DNA from: Flavobacteriaceae bacterium UBA3440
Lineage (GTDB): Bacteria; Bacteroidota; Bacteroidia; Flavobacteriales; Flavobacteriaceae
Reading direction: 5' to 3'
NCBI GenBank assembly: GCA_002378585.1
Contig: DFSJ01000080.1
Coordinates: forward strand, 1 to 16,602
Length of the DNA: 16,602 nucleotides
The translations under genes and the position numbers were made by a program. Under the pieces are notes generated by a model, which was not told the DNA's origin, did no database searches, and worked only from the letters and a program-made list of their open reading frames with translations. Shown here piece by piece: positions 6,192-14,779 of the stretch; position 1 is the first letter of the stretch, and each line of letters opens with the position of its first letter.

Positions 6192-6256
6192 AGTTGTTCA
6201 ATTAAGTTGTGGCTAATTTAAAACTTTATTTGGCATTTACGCAATGCGCTGTCAAT

Positions 6257-6631
6257 TTATGCGTTGATTTTTTTTGACCAAAACCAATAAATAAAAGGAG
6301 CTAAAACAGCACCTAATGTATTGAATAACAAGTCAGTCCATTCGGCTGCTCTCCCCATATCCAGGAACATTTGCATCAACTCCACTCCCGCACTCAAAAA
6401 TACATGGCCCAAAATGACAGAAAAAACGATACGTTTTTGGGTCACCATCGATGATGCATCGAGCCTGGCGTAGAGGAATAAAAAAACAGCTCCTAGGTAA
6501 AACCCAAAATGAGCTGCTTTGTCCATAAACGGCAGGGATACTTTTGGAGCGTCATCACTAGGCACTAGGCTCAGGTAAAGCACCAATCCCATCCAGAGCC
6601 CGTAGGCCAGCCATCGTACGTATTTAGGCAC
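6257..6631 (-). CDS. VanZ-like family membrane protein
   Basis: This 124-residue protein has about four membrane segments (near 7-24, 39-57, 66-83 and 103-118). The VanZ-like pattern is present: [10 protein letters not shown] at 36-45 (D37, K38, H41), E84 with Q87 in [12 protein letters not shown], then D100 and N104 in [14 protein letters not shown]. VanZ itself gives low-level teicoplanin resistance, but most family members in Bacteroidota have no known function, so resistance should not be inferred. The likely start is GTG 6631-6629, overlapping the gcvH stop by 8 bases; the first ATG, at codon 14, would cut into the first helix. The overlap implies co-expression with gcvH, a pairing that seems to be positional rather than functional. 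Confidence 0.88.
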   Translation of the reverse strand: MPKYVRWLAYGLWMGLVLYLSLVPSDDAPKVSLPFMDKAAHFGFYLGAVFLFLYARLDASSMVTQKRIVFSVILGHVFLSAGVELMQMFLDMGRAAEWTDLLFNTLGAVLAPFIYWFWSKKINA

Positions 6632-7004
6632 CGATTAACTCTGCGTATGCTGCGGCATCCATCAAACCGTCAAGCTCACCAGCATCCTTGATTTCCAATT
6701 TGATCATCCAACCTGCTCCGTAAGGATCAGAGTTAACTAATTCTGGGGTATCCGCTAACTCTGGATTCAATTCAATGACTGTTCCACTCAAAGGAGAAAA
6801 CAAATCAGAAACAGTTTTCACGGCTTCAACAGTGCCAAAAACCTGGTCCTGTGTTACTTCTTCATCCAGGGTATCTACCTCCACATATACAATATCCCCC
6901 AATTCCCCTTGGGCAAATGCAGTGATGCCAATGATGGCGGTGTTTCCTTCCACACGAACCCATTCGTGTTCTTTGGTGTACTTTAATTCAGCTGGTATAT
7001 TCAT
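6624..7004 (-). CDS. gcvH: Glycine cleavage system H protein (lipoyl carrier)
   Basis: This 126-residue protein has the normal length and full motif set of GcvH. It starts [16 protein letters not shown], and the lipoylation site is K63 in [18 protein letters not shown]. The C-terminal part has [15 protein letters not shown], also a hallmark. GcvH carries the aminomethyl group of glycine on lipoyl-lysine between the P, T and L proteins in the cytoplasm; none of those partner genes is in the window. The 41-base gap to sprA holds a good -7 box, so gcvH probably has its own transcript, extending to the overlapping VanZ-like gene and perhaps tonB. Nothing about the protein looks unusual. Confidence 0.98.
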   Translation of the reverse strand: MNIPAELKYTKEHEWVRVEGNTAIIGITAFAQGELGDIVYVEVDTLDEEVTQDQVFGTVEAVKTVSDLFSPLSGTVIELNPELADTPELVNSDPYGAGWMIKLEIKDAGELDGLMDAAAYAELIGA

Positions 7005-7022
7005 GTTAACTTTTTAGAGTAA

Positions 7023-7056
7023 CAAAAATAAATGATTATATCGATTAGTTACCAAA
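7023..7056 (-). promoter_or_regulatory. Probable promoter for gcvH, overlapping the end of sprA
   Basis: On the minus strand TATTTTTG (7030-7023) matches TAnnTTTG, and TTTG (7056-7053) lies 22 bases upstream, within the last codons of sprA. The spacer is slightly longer than the typical 19-21. It predicts a leader of about 12 bases before the gcvH ATG at 7004. Confidence 0.6.
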
Positions 7057-10000
7057 ATTATACCGCAAACTAAACCCAGTATTCAAAGATTGCTGTGCGA
7101 AAGCGGTAGATACTGCATACTTGGAGCGATTGAAATCGTAAAAGAACTGAGCGCTCAGGTTCTGACTCAAGGCGTAATCAGCAGAAATTTTTGTGGTAAA
7201 TAGGTATTGGCCCGCGCTGATATCCGTTTGAGCTAAATCCAAATAACGAACTACCGTCAGGTTATCCCTTAAGCTAAAAGCGGCCTTTAAGTTTAAATCA
7301 CCGGACAAACTCCTTCGCGACCCGCCCATCTTAGTGTTCATTTTCAGATCCTTAATTCGGTAGCCCATACCCAAAGTAAACTCAGTACCACTCATTTCGG
7401 TCAGTAGTTTGTTGTCAAAATTCATTGAAAGGGCTCTATCCATTTTGGTTTCAAATAAGAAACTAAGGGAAGAGGTTGTCTCAAAATCAACAAGAATTAA
7501 AGGATTGAATTGATCGGTGAGTACCACATTGTTAAATATCAATTCAGGACGGATGTCCAAGGTTTGTGGATCTATGCGCGTATTTGTTTTTTCAAGGTTG
7601 GATGAATATCCATTGATACTCATAGCCCCTCTATATCCATGAGAAATGGAAAATCGATTAAATCGATCTTTAAACCAGTCCAACCTCATCAATCCGGTAT
7701 ATTTTAAATTCCAATTGGGCAATGGTTTGGCAGCAAATGGGTCAAGTTCTACTTTGGCGGGATCTATGGATCGATATGCGGAAATAAACGCGGGCAACAA
7801 TACCTCTGGTTGGGTTTTTCCATAACGCTCTGGATAGCCATCTTGGTCAATCAATGCGGCCTCATCCTGAGGTAACGCACTGTTTAATCGCTGAGCCACA
7901 GTGATTCTATAGTCCTTCATTTGCTCAAAAACAATGGATTGGGTTTGGTCTGAAGATTTGAAAAAACTACCTAAAAGTACAGTGGATACACTAAAATTAC
8001 CCGTTTCATTGCCTAGTTGCTGAAGGTATTCAAATCCTGTTGACGCAGACGATTTGACCTGAAAGTTCTCTTTATAGGTCACTGAATGTGTTTGATCCAT
8101 GGATAAATCAATAGTCAAATCAGGAATAGGTTGGGCGGTCGCCTCTAAAGTAAACGTATGGTTATCCAGGCGAACAAAAGGATCGTTAAAATCTTCAAAA
8201 GTAGTCAACCAGCCATTTTTTGCAGCGATAAAGCGCACATCTGATTGACTGCCCCAAATGAATCCAGCTGATGGTTTTTGGGTGCCCAGGAATCCAATCC
8301 TTTGGGTAAACCCAGGCAGCAACTGTCCATTGTTTTCAGTATAATTGGCACTGACCCTTTTGAGCGCACTGACCAGAGACCACAAATTCCATTTTGGGTT
8401 GGCTAAACTGCTGGGCATACCCAGGTATGTGTAGAGCTTGTTCATGTCCATATTGACGGACAAATTTTGTGTTTGCGCGTTTTGGACCTGATTCATTTCG
8501 GAGCCCGATACACTGCGCAGAGATGCGCCCCCTCTGGTCCATTCAAAACTGCTGGTGTAGGTGTATGACCCATCGGCAAAAGCGAGTAATGGGATCTTAG
8601 AGAATGGCAACGCATAATTCAATTGTAAATCCTGGTTAAATCTCTCTGAAGATCCCGGATCGAAAATTCCATCCCAAATCGATAGTGACTGGATAATTCC
8701 TGAGTTCTGGTCATCGGGATTATTCAAGTAATTTCGAACCAAATTATTGGATGATGCGGTTAGGTTTAACCGCAAAGATTTCGTGATGTCGTGATTGATC
8801 GTGTACTGCCACTGGAATAGATAATTGCGCTGTTGTAAGAAGGGCAAGGCCAACGACTCCACGCCAGGCGCTTGAATATCTCTGAATCTTTGCGCACTAA
8901 AAACACGATCGACCTTGGTGTTAAAGGACACATCACTAGGCATAAAATTAAGATTAATCTCTTTTAACCATTGCCAATACCCCCCCGTAAGGATGGAGTC
9001 CTTTTTTGCGAGAGGCGCCCATTCCAACGGCTTAAATTGATGTCCGTATAAGACACCTAAATTCAATTGCTCTTCAACTTGGGCAGCAATCTCAAAATCT
9101 CGGTGCTGCATCCGGTTAAATCCATAGTTAAACGTCCAATTTTCCAGGTCGTAAAAACGAGACTCTTGTCGCTGGTTTTCTGTTTTATTTTTCTTGAGTC
9201 CTACGACATTAACGCTGGTTCTCTTGGTGTAATCTTGGGCCTGCTCCAACAATTGATCTGCTTGATCAGTGGAAGCTGTTGACAAGCGATCAGCCAAATT
9301 TAAATCCTCATAAACCGGATCAAATTCAGGAGTGACTAGGGTCTCGCTCACCCCAAGATTTAGGGGTAATTGAAGCCCGAGATTTTTGGGCAAAAGCTTC
9401 CCAACATTGATGTTGGTAATCAAGTCATAGGATTGAGCATCTTCGCGATTTCGCTCAGAAGGCATCTGATCCACAGCGCCAAATCCAGAGGTAGACATTC
9501 TCGCATTGGCGGATACATCTACTAAATCCGCCATATTGGCATCCAAAGCCGCTACTCCAGCCCAACCACCTTGATTATCCAGACCCGTCAACCTTAACTC
9601 ATTAAACCATACTTGCCCCCTAGCCCTGGTAGAAGATTGATTCTTTACGCCGACCATAATACCGCGTACCGAAGCTAGAGATGGATTCCCTCGAATGGCC
9701 ACCCTCATGACCCCTGGGCTTTGTGGTGCATCCGCATCAACCGCCACTAAAGTTCCGGAGCGGTATTCATAGTACTGAACCCGATCAAGTGTTTGATCGT
9801 TAATACCTTTAGCTTTGATTTGAGATAAAACATCTAAAGGAATATCAATTTCATTAACGCTTGGCCATATATCCACGTCGGCTAATGATCCATGCGGAGT
9901 AAATGTCAACGGCAACTCAATTTGATAGTAGTTTTCGGAAAAGTCAGTTCCAAATCTCAATACTCCGACTAAGGGAGTTTGGCTGATTGGATAATCATTG

Positions 10001-13000
10001 GGATTAATGGTCTCCGCATGCATCATCATTTTTAGGCGTTTGTACTGCCTAAAGTCAAATTGCGTGTTTTTAAACACCGCGCGGGTATCCTGGGATTCTA
10101 AAAACTTAACCGTCAGCGCGAGTGATTGTTCGTTTTGACGTATCACTGTGTTGTTGTTATTGAGCTGCTCGCGGACTAAACCTGGCGGTAATACGTATGG
10201 TATGGGCGTTCTGTTGCTATTTTCTTCAATGTTAAAGGTCTGCACATCTACAGAAGTTAAATCATCTGAGGGGTCTACATCATTTGGATCCAATGATTTG
10301 TTGTACATACGCCAATCTCCGCGCACCAAATCCAGGGTAGCAAATCGCATCACCAATGGTGACGAAAATCCAGTTAAATACATACGCATAAAACTGATTG
10401 ACCTAAAATCCGCAATCCCACCTACTGCTTCATCAAATGCCTGAACTGGAATTTTGTACTGAATCCATCGAGTTCTAACTTGACTTCCATCGGGTAACTT
10501 CGGACTCAGCGATTCCTTAATATCTGTGACAAATCGATCATTGATGGTGGTGTTCGGTTTAACCTCAATACGGTATGAATAATAACTATCAATCGTATTC
10601 ATCGTTAAATCGCGATCTAAGTCTTCAACATCTGGAAGTGTGGTGGCTCCCCGATTGAGATTGCCTACGGCTACGGGAGCGTTACCCTCAGGATTGTTGT
10701 AGTCTCTGTAGCGATCCAATATGCTTCCAGAAGCATTCAAATAAAAACGATAATTATCTAACGCATAGTCCGGACCGGGGTTATTTCGGTAGATTTCATT
10801 TTCTTGGTTGTCCGACAGTCCATCAAATCCCACATCCTGTAACAAGCGGTTTTGCGGGTCTGTGTCGAAAGCGTACACCAATGATTGAGCGGCTGGCACT
10901 TTACCCCAAGAGGTTGGCGCGGAGATACTCGTCGCTAAACGATCAGGCAACCCATTTTCGTACTGTTTTTTTCCATCCTTAAGTATGTCTTCTGAAATAT
11001 TGCCTAAATCAATGACCAATTGACCTGGGTTATTGGTATCAGACAGACCGTCGACAAAGGGATCCATCAACCAGAATTGTACAAAACCAACGTTGGCTTG
11101 TTCGAAATTAGTCGTGTTTAAAGCCCGCATAATCCCACCCCATTTTTCCTGTTTGGGGAGCGTATTAAACTGTGGGTTGTTGTTGTATGGACCTTTGGCT
11201 TGGGGATCGTAAAACAAATCCAAGGTGGATTGAATGGTGGTTTGTCCCTGAACTACATCTACTTGAGGAAAAATCTCCTCGATATACACCCTTCTGGTCG
11301 GATTGGTCGATAAGTCTTCGTTGGTTACTCCAGCGGGACGTTGTAGACTATAAAAAATTGGATCTATCGTATACCAAGCCAATTTCGATCGGGTATATCC
11401 ATTGCGCAAGTTTTCTGGATCTGTAGGGCTATTTCCATAAAGCTGACCTGAACGACCATAAGCGATTGGTGTGCTCGCCAAACTCCACCCCAAGGCTCCG
11501 CGCACATCAATCATGGATTGAGCCCCTTCAAAATCATCGATATAGGTGGTGATTTCACCCCTGAACTCAGAGAATTTTGGCGCACCCGGTTTGAGCACAG
11601 CTACCTCAGCGCGAAAAGAAAGATTAGAGGGTACATCGGTTTCCACAAAAGGAAGCCTATTGGCCAAACGTGTTAAGAAAGGGAGTTCCGCGTTGTAGAG
11701 CGCATTAAACCCAAATATGGAATTATTGATTGGCTCAGTGCCGTAATTGGCTTTTTGGGTTAAGGGTCGTTCATTAATATTGAGGTAGGTACCCCCTAAA
11801 AGCCATTGGTCGTTGAGTTTGTGTTGGACATTGATCCCCGTAAAACGCTTGTTTTGCTGACCAAATACCGCATTGTTTTCTACATCGATTTGGATAGGTG
11901 TGTTTGATGCTTCCAAACTGGGATCCAACAGCTGAACGGTTCCTGCGGCGTAGTTCACGGAATAGTCAATTCCTTCTTGAAGCAATCGATTTCCAGCCCT
12001 AACCTTTACGGAACCTCTGGGTACATTGTAGGCGCCAATCGGGATGCCATTATACCCGGCTGACTTGTACTGACCTTTGAGAATAAACTTGTTTTTTTCA
12101 GGGGATTCTAGAGCGGCTGCTTTCGTTTTTCGGTACAAATCCCTAAACACGTATTTTTTCTGATTTTCATTATAGCCTTGATCGTTATCTCGGTCGTATT
12201 GGCCTGAACCCAACAAATTAAATAAGTACTTACCAAAAGGCTCAACTTGGGTAAATAAAATACTCCCCGTGCGCAAATTGATGGTGCGGCCCGGAATAAA
12301 ATCAAAAAAACCATCCCCACCGGGTTGTTCGTCCTGATAAGCGTTGAGGCGATCTAAGTTAAACACATCGAGTAAAATACGCTGATCCAGTGGTTTAGGA
12401 GATTTTGGCCAGCCCTGGTCGTTCACTGGGGTTATGTAGTTTCTGGGACTTGGGTCGGAATAAAGGATATTAAAACGAAAATCCTCGGGGCTTAATTGGT
12501 AGGCTCCTGTGGGATAAATATTCTTCATCATCAAATCCCAAATAGGGTCTTTTACACTGGTGATATTGCTTTTGAGTAACTTGAGAACCAATGCATTGTT
12601 TTGCAAGGTGGGTTGTTGCGCACTCCCACCCAAGGTAGTCGACTCAATACCTCCGTTGGCAAATTCCCCGACTTGATACACGACCCCTTTATAGGTGTAT
12701 TGAAAAGCAACAGCCAATACCTCATCCGCATTTAATGTCTGACTTAGGGACAAATAGCCCAACTGTGTGTCGTAAAAATAATCGCGCTCAGGCTCTAACT
12801 TTCGGGCATTCTCCAATACGGTATAATCAAAACCTGGCTGAGGCTGATAACTACCCATCTCAAAAGAACCCGCTATAGTGCCTAAATCCCGAACACCCGA
12901 TTTCATGGCTCCACCGGGCAAGCCGATGAGTTCAGGATCATAGGCATTGGCCTTATTGGAGGGGAGATTAGGCGTTGAACTATCTTTGAAAAATTCACTG

Positions 13001-14187
13001 GGCAGACTGGGTGACTTACCAACAAGGGTGTTTTCCGGTTTGGCCTCGCCGAGATCTTGAATGGCTAAAATATGGCGAACACTATTGGTTTGTTGCATTC
13101 GGTTGGTCACCCAAACTTCAATGCGGGTGATTTGGACCTGTGAATTGATGTAGGGGTATTGAGCCAGGGCCTGATCAAACTGATCCCGAAAGAAATGTGC
13201 CAGGAAAAAGTGCCTGTCCTCCTCATAATCCCAACCAGAAACCGAAAAATCTTTGATCGTACCTCCCCCTCTAGCCAGTACAGAATTGTTCTGGGATCTT
13301 TGTTCCGCTAACACGGTGGTCACCGTAGTGCGCCCAAACTTCATTTCAGTTTTGATACCAAAAAGACTTTGAGCCCCCTGAATCAAAGAGCTGGTCAACG
13401 GCATACTCAGATCACCGATTTCCACATTTTGAAGTATGTTGTCCTCCTCCCCGTTAAACGCTTTGTTTTGATTGCCCGACAAAGGGTTATCCACCTTCAA
13501 ACCGGTTACATCCGCCACTGTAGGTGGTGTATAGGCTACTTTGATCAAGTTTTGAAAATCAAAAGTGGCTTTGGTGTTGTAATTGGCGTTGATCGATAAT
13601 CGCGACCCTATTTTCCCTACCAACCCTAAACTGATGTCTTGATCAAAATCAAAAGCGAGTGTCGATCTGTTTCTGGGTGAAATGGATGGATTGTCGTTCT
13701 TCTGCCACAACACCCCCAAATCCACACCTACCTGGCCTTGAGGTATCAGCGACACCTCATCTCCCCCAAAAATGGACTGAAGGGCTTCACTTCTCAGCGC
13801 ATACCCGGGCAGTAAATTTTTATCTTTTTGTTTTTCCTTATCCGTTTGAGCGTAGGCATCAATTTTATCTTGAAGATACACCCGTGACTGTTGGCGATCC
13901 ACCATAGCCCAATACTGCTTTGGGGTCAACATCAAAGGAGCACCCATGACATATCCAGACAAATCTGCCTGCCGAACATACATATCCAGTTCGGGGTCGT
14001 ACGCATACGACACAACAACTCCAGAGATATTGGGTAATAAAAGAGGCTTAGTTACTACCCCTAGAGTATCCTGTGTAGTATTAACGGATGAAGGTGTTGG
14101 CTGTTGGGCATAAACAGGTGTCCCTAATAACACGATCAAAGTTATCGGCAAAAACCAGCTCCAAAAACGATTTTGATAAATTAACAA
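7045..14187 (-). CDS. sprA: SprA, outer-membrane translocon of the type IX secretion system
   Basis: This is a giant 2,380-residue outer-membrane protein, the expected size for SprA (about 2,300-2,500). Family knowledge: SprA is a very large single-chain beta-barrel through which folded proteins with a T9SS signal leave the cell, including gliding adhesins and enzymes. Signal peptide: basic start (NRFW), hydrophobic 11-22, cut near VYA|Q at residue 27. An SprA N-type segment follows (YDPELDMYVRQADLSGY region, about 55-100). Around residues 1028-1045 is FEQANVGFVQFWLMDPF, and near 1530 VWFNELRLTG, both typical of this family. The last third is rich in alternating beta-strands and ends in SLRYNFGN. 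No ATG lies near the signal peptide; the best start is TTG 14187-14185, 10 bases after the ruvA stop. The frame is open throughout, with no sign of frameshift. Neighbours gcvH and ruvA fit the gene order known for this lineage. No other T9SS gene is present. Confidence 0.97.
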   Translation of the reverse strand: MLIYQNRFWSWFLPITLIVLLGTPVYAQQPTPSSVNTTQDTLGVVTKPLLLPNISGVVVSYAYDPELDMYVRQADLSGYVMGAPLMLTPKQYWAMVDRQQSRVYLQDKIDAYAQTDKEKQKDKNLLPGYALRSEALQSIFGGDEVSLIPQGQVGVDLGVLWQKNDNPSISPRNRSTLAFDFDQDISLGLVGKIGSRLSINANYNTKATFDFQNLIKVAYTPPTVADVTGLKVDNPLSGNQNKAFNGEEDNILQNVEIGDLSMPLTSSLIQGAQSLFGIKTEMKFGRTTVTTVLAEQRSQNNSVLARGGGTIKDFSVSGWDYEEDRHFFLAHFFRDQFDQALAQYPYINSQVQITRIEVWVTNRMQQTNSVRHILAIQDLGEAKPENTLVGKSPSLPSEFFKDSSTPNLPSNKANAYDPELIGLPGGAMKSGVRDLGTIAGSFEMGSYQPQPGFDYTVLENARKLEPERDYFYDTQLGYLSLSQTLNADEVLAVAFQYTYKGVVYQVGEFANGGIESTTLGGSAQQPTLQNNALVLKLLKSNITSVKDPIWDLMMKNIYPTGAYQLSPEDFRFNILYSDPSPRNYITPVNDQGWPKSPKPLDQRILLDVFNLDRLNAYQDEQPGGDGFFDFIPGRTINLRTGSILFTQVEPFGKYLFNLLGSGQYDRDNDQGYNENQKKYVFRDLYRKTKAAALESPEKNKFILKGQYKSAGYNGIPIGAYNVPRGSVKVRAGNRLLQEGIDYSVNYAAGTVQLLDPSLEASNTPIQIDVENNAVFGQQNKRFTGINVQHKLNDQWLLGGTYLNINERPLTQKANYGTEPINNSIFGFNALYNAELPFLTRLANRLPFVETDVPSNLSFRAEVAVLKPGAPKFSEFRGEITTYIDDFEGAQSMIDVRGALGWSLASTPIAYGRSGQLYGNSPTDPENLRNGYTRSKLAWYTIDPIFYSLQRPAGVTNEDLSTNPTRRVYIEEIFPQVDVVQGQTTIQSTLDLFYDPQAKGPYNNNPQFNTLPKQEKWGGIMRALNTTNFEQANVGFVQFWLMDPFVDGLSDTNNPGQLVIDLGNISEDILKDGKKQYENGLPDRLATSISAPTSWGKVPAAQSLVYAFDTDPQNRLLQDVGFDGLSDNQENEIYRNNPGPDYALDNYRFYLNASGSILDRYRDYNNPEGNAPVAVGNLNRGATTLPDVEDLDRDLTMNTIDSYYSYRIEVKPNTTINDRFVTDIKESLSPKLPDGSQVRTRWIQYKIPVQAFDEAVGGIADFRSISFMRMYLTGFSSPLVMRFATLDLVRGDWRMYNKSLDPNDVDPSDDLTSVDVQTFNIEENSNRTPIPYVLPPGLVREQLNNNNTVIRQNEQSLALTVKFLESQDTRAVFKNTQFDFRQYKRLKMMMHAETINPNDYPISQTPLVGVLRFGTDFSENYYQIELPLTFTPHGSLADVDIWPSVNEIDIPLDVLSQIKAKGINDQTLDRVQYYEYRSGTLVAVDADAPQSPGVMRVAIRGNPSLASVRGIMVGVKNQSSTRARGQVWFNELRLTGLDNQGGWAGVAALDANMADLVDVSANARMSTSGFGAVDQMPSERNREDAQSYDLITNINVGKLLPKNLGLQLPLNLGVSETLVTPEFDPVYEDLNLADRLSTASTDQADQLLEQAQDYTKRTSVNVVGLKKNKTENQRQESRFYDLENWTFNYGFNRMQHRDFEIAAQVEEQLNLGVLYGHQFKPLEWAPLAKKDSILTGGYWQWLKEINLNFMPSDVSFNTKVDRVFSAQRFRDIQAPGVESLALPFLQQRNYLFQWQYTINHDITKSLRLNLTASSNNLVRNYLNNPDDQNSGIIQSLSIWDGIFDPGSSERFNQDLQLNYALPFSKIPLLAFADGSYTYTSSFEWTRGGASLRSVSGSEMNQVQNAQTQNLSVNMDMNKLYTYLGMPSSLANPKWNLWSLVSALKRVSANYTENNGQLLPGFTQRIGFLGTQKPSAGFIWGSQSDVRFIAAKNGWLTTFEDFNDPFVRLDNHTFTLEATAQPIPDLTIDLSMDQTHSVTYKENFQVKSSASTGFEYLQQLGNETGNFSVSTVLLGSFFKSSDQTQSIVFEQMKDYRITVAQRLNSALPQDEAALIDQDGYPERYGKTQPEVLLPAFISAYRSIDPAKVELDPFAAKPLPNWNLKYTGLMRLDWFKDRFNRFSISHGYRGAMSINGYSSNLEKTNTRIDPQTLDIRPELIFNNVVLTDQFNPLILVDFETTSSLSFLFETKMDRALSMNFDNKLLTEMSGTEFTLGMGYRIKDLKMNTKMGGSRRSLSGDLNLKAAFSLRDNLTVVRYLDLAQTDISAGQYLFTTKISADYALSQNLSAQFFYDFNRSKYAVSTAFAQQSLNTGFSLRYNFGN

Positions 14188-14197
14188 ACAACTACAA

Positions 14198-14779
14198 TTA
14201 TATCTGTTTTAGGGTCATTTTAATCAGATCTTCAACGGTTAAGCCCGGATTGGCCTGATCAATTTTCTCCAAAATAGGCTCAGCAGACTTGCGGCTGAAA
14301 CCTAAGATCTCTAAGGCAGATAACGCTTCTTCTTTGTTTGTATTGTGTGGCAATGTTACAGATTTTGAATCACCTGTTAACTTGATCATCTTATCTTTTA
14401 AATCTAATATGATTCGCTGAGCTGTTTTGGCACCAATCCCTTTGATGCTTTGTATCAAACGAACGTCCTCGCGAATCACTGCGTCTTTTAACTCATTGGG
14501 AGAAACGGAGGACAACATGGTGCGGGCTGTATTCGTGCCAATACCGGAAACCGTCAACAACAAACGAAATAGTGCGCGCTCAAAGTCATCACAAAATCCG
14601 TATAGGGTGTGGCTGTCCTCCTTGATATGCAGATGGGTCAAAAGCTTAATTTGCTCTTGATCTCCCAACTGACTATAGGTGTGCAAGGAAATATGTACTT
14701 CGTACCCTACCCCCTGACATTCAATAACTACATGAGTAGGATATTTTTCTGACAGTCTGCCTTGAAGATATGCAATCAT
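14198..14779 (-). CDS. ruvA: Holliday junction branch migration complex subunit RuvA
   Basis: This 193-residue protein is of normal size for RuvA, which binds four-way DNA junctions as a tetramer and recruits the RuvB motor. Domain I is the OB fold (MIAYLQGRLSEKYPTHVVIE, with VGYEVHIS). Two helix-hairpin-helix motifs follow: TVSGIGTNTARTML at about 76-89 and SIKGIGAKTAQRIILDLKDK at about 111-130. A flexible linker (about 132-147) precedes the RuvB-contacting domain III, with EALSALEILGFSRKSAEPIL at 151-170. The start ATG overlaps the maeB stop as ATGA, and sprA begins 10 bases after its stop. Neither ruvB nor ruvC is nearby. Confidence 0.98.
   Translation of the reverse strand: MIAYLQGRLSEKYPTHVVIECQGVGYEVHISLHTYSQLGDQEQIKLLTHLHIKEDSHTLYGFCDDFERALFRLLLTVSGIGTNTARTMLSSVSPNELKDAVIREDVRLIQSIKGIGAKTAQRIILDLKDKMIKLTGDSKSVTLPHNTNKEEALSALEILGFSRKSAEPILEKIDQANPGLTVEDLIKMTLKQI

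Noticed and set aside
6192..6256. Promoter or terminator between the VanZ-like gene and tonB
   Set aside because: A short repeat (gcatt/aatgc) has only five pairs and no T-tract, and no TAnnTTTG octamer is present; a TTGACA-like string lacks a proper partner and this phylum does not use that consensus.
6257..6631. Glycopeptide resistance function for the VanZ-like gene
   Set aside because: There is no vanHAX or regulatory pair nearby, and the family is widespread with mostly unknown roles; outer-membrane bacteria would gain little from it.
12108..12320. Separate small genes in other frames within sprA and elsewhere
   Set aside because: These open frames lie fully inside strongly supported coding regions, show no recognisable domain and have no independent signals; they are shadows of the real genes.
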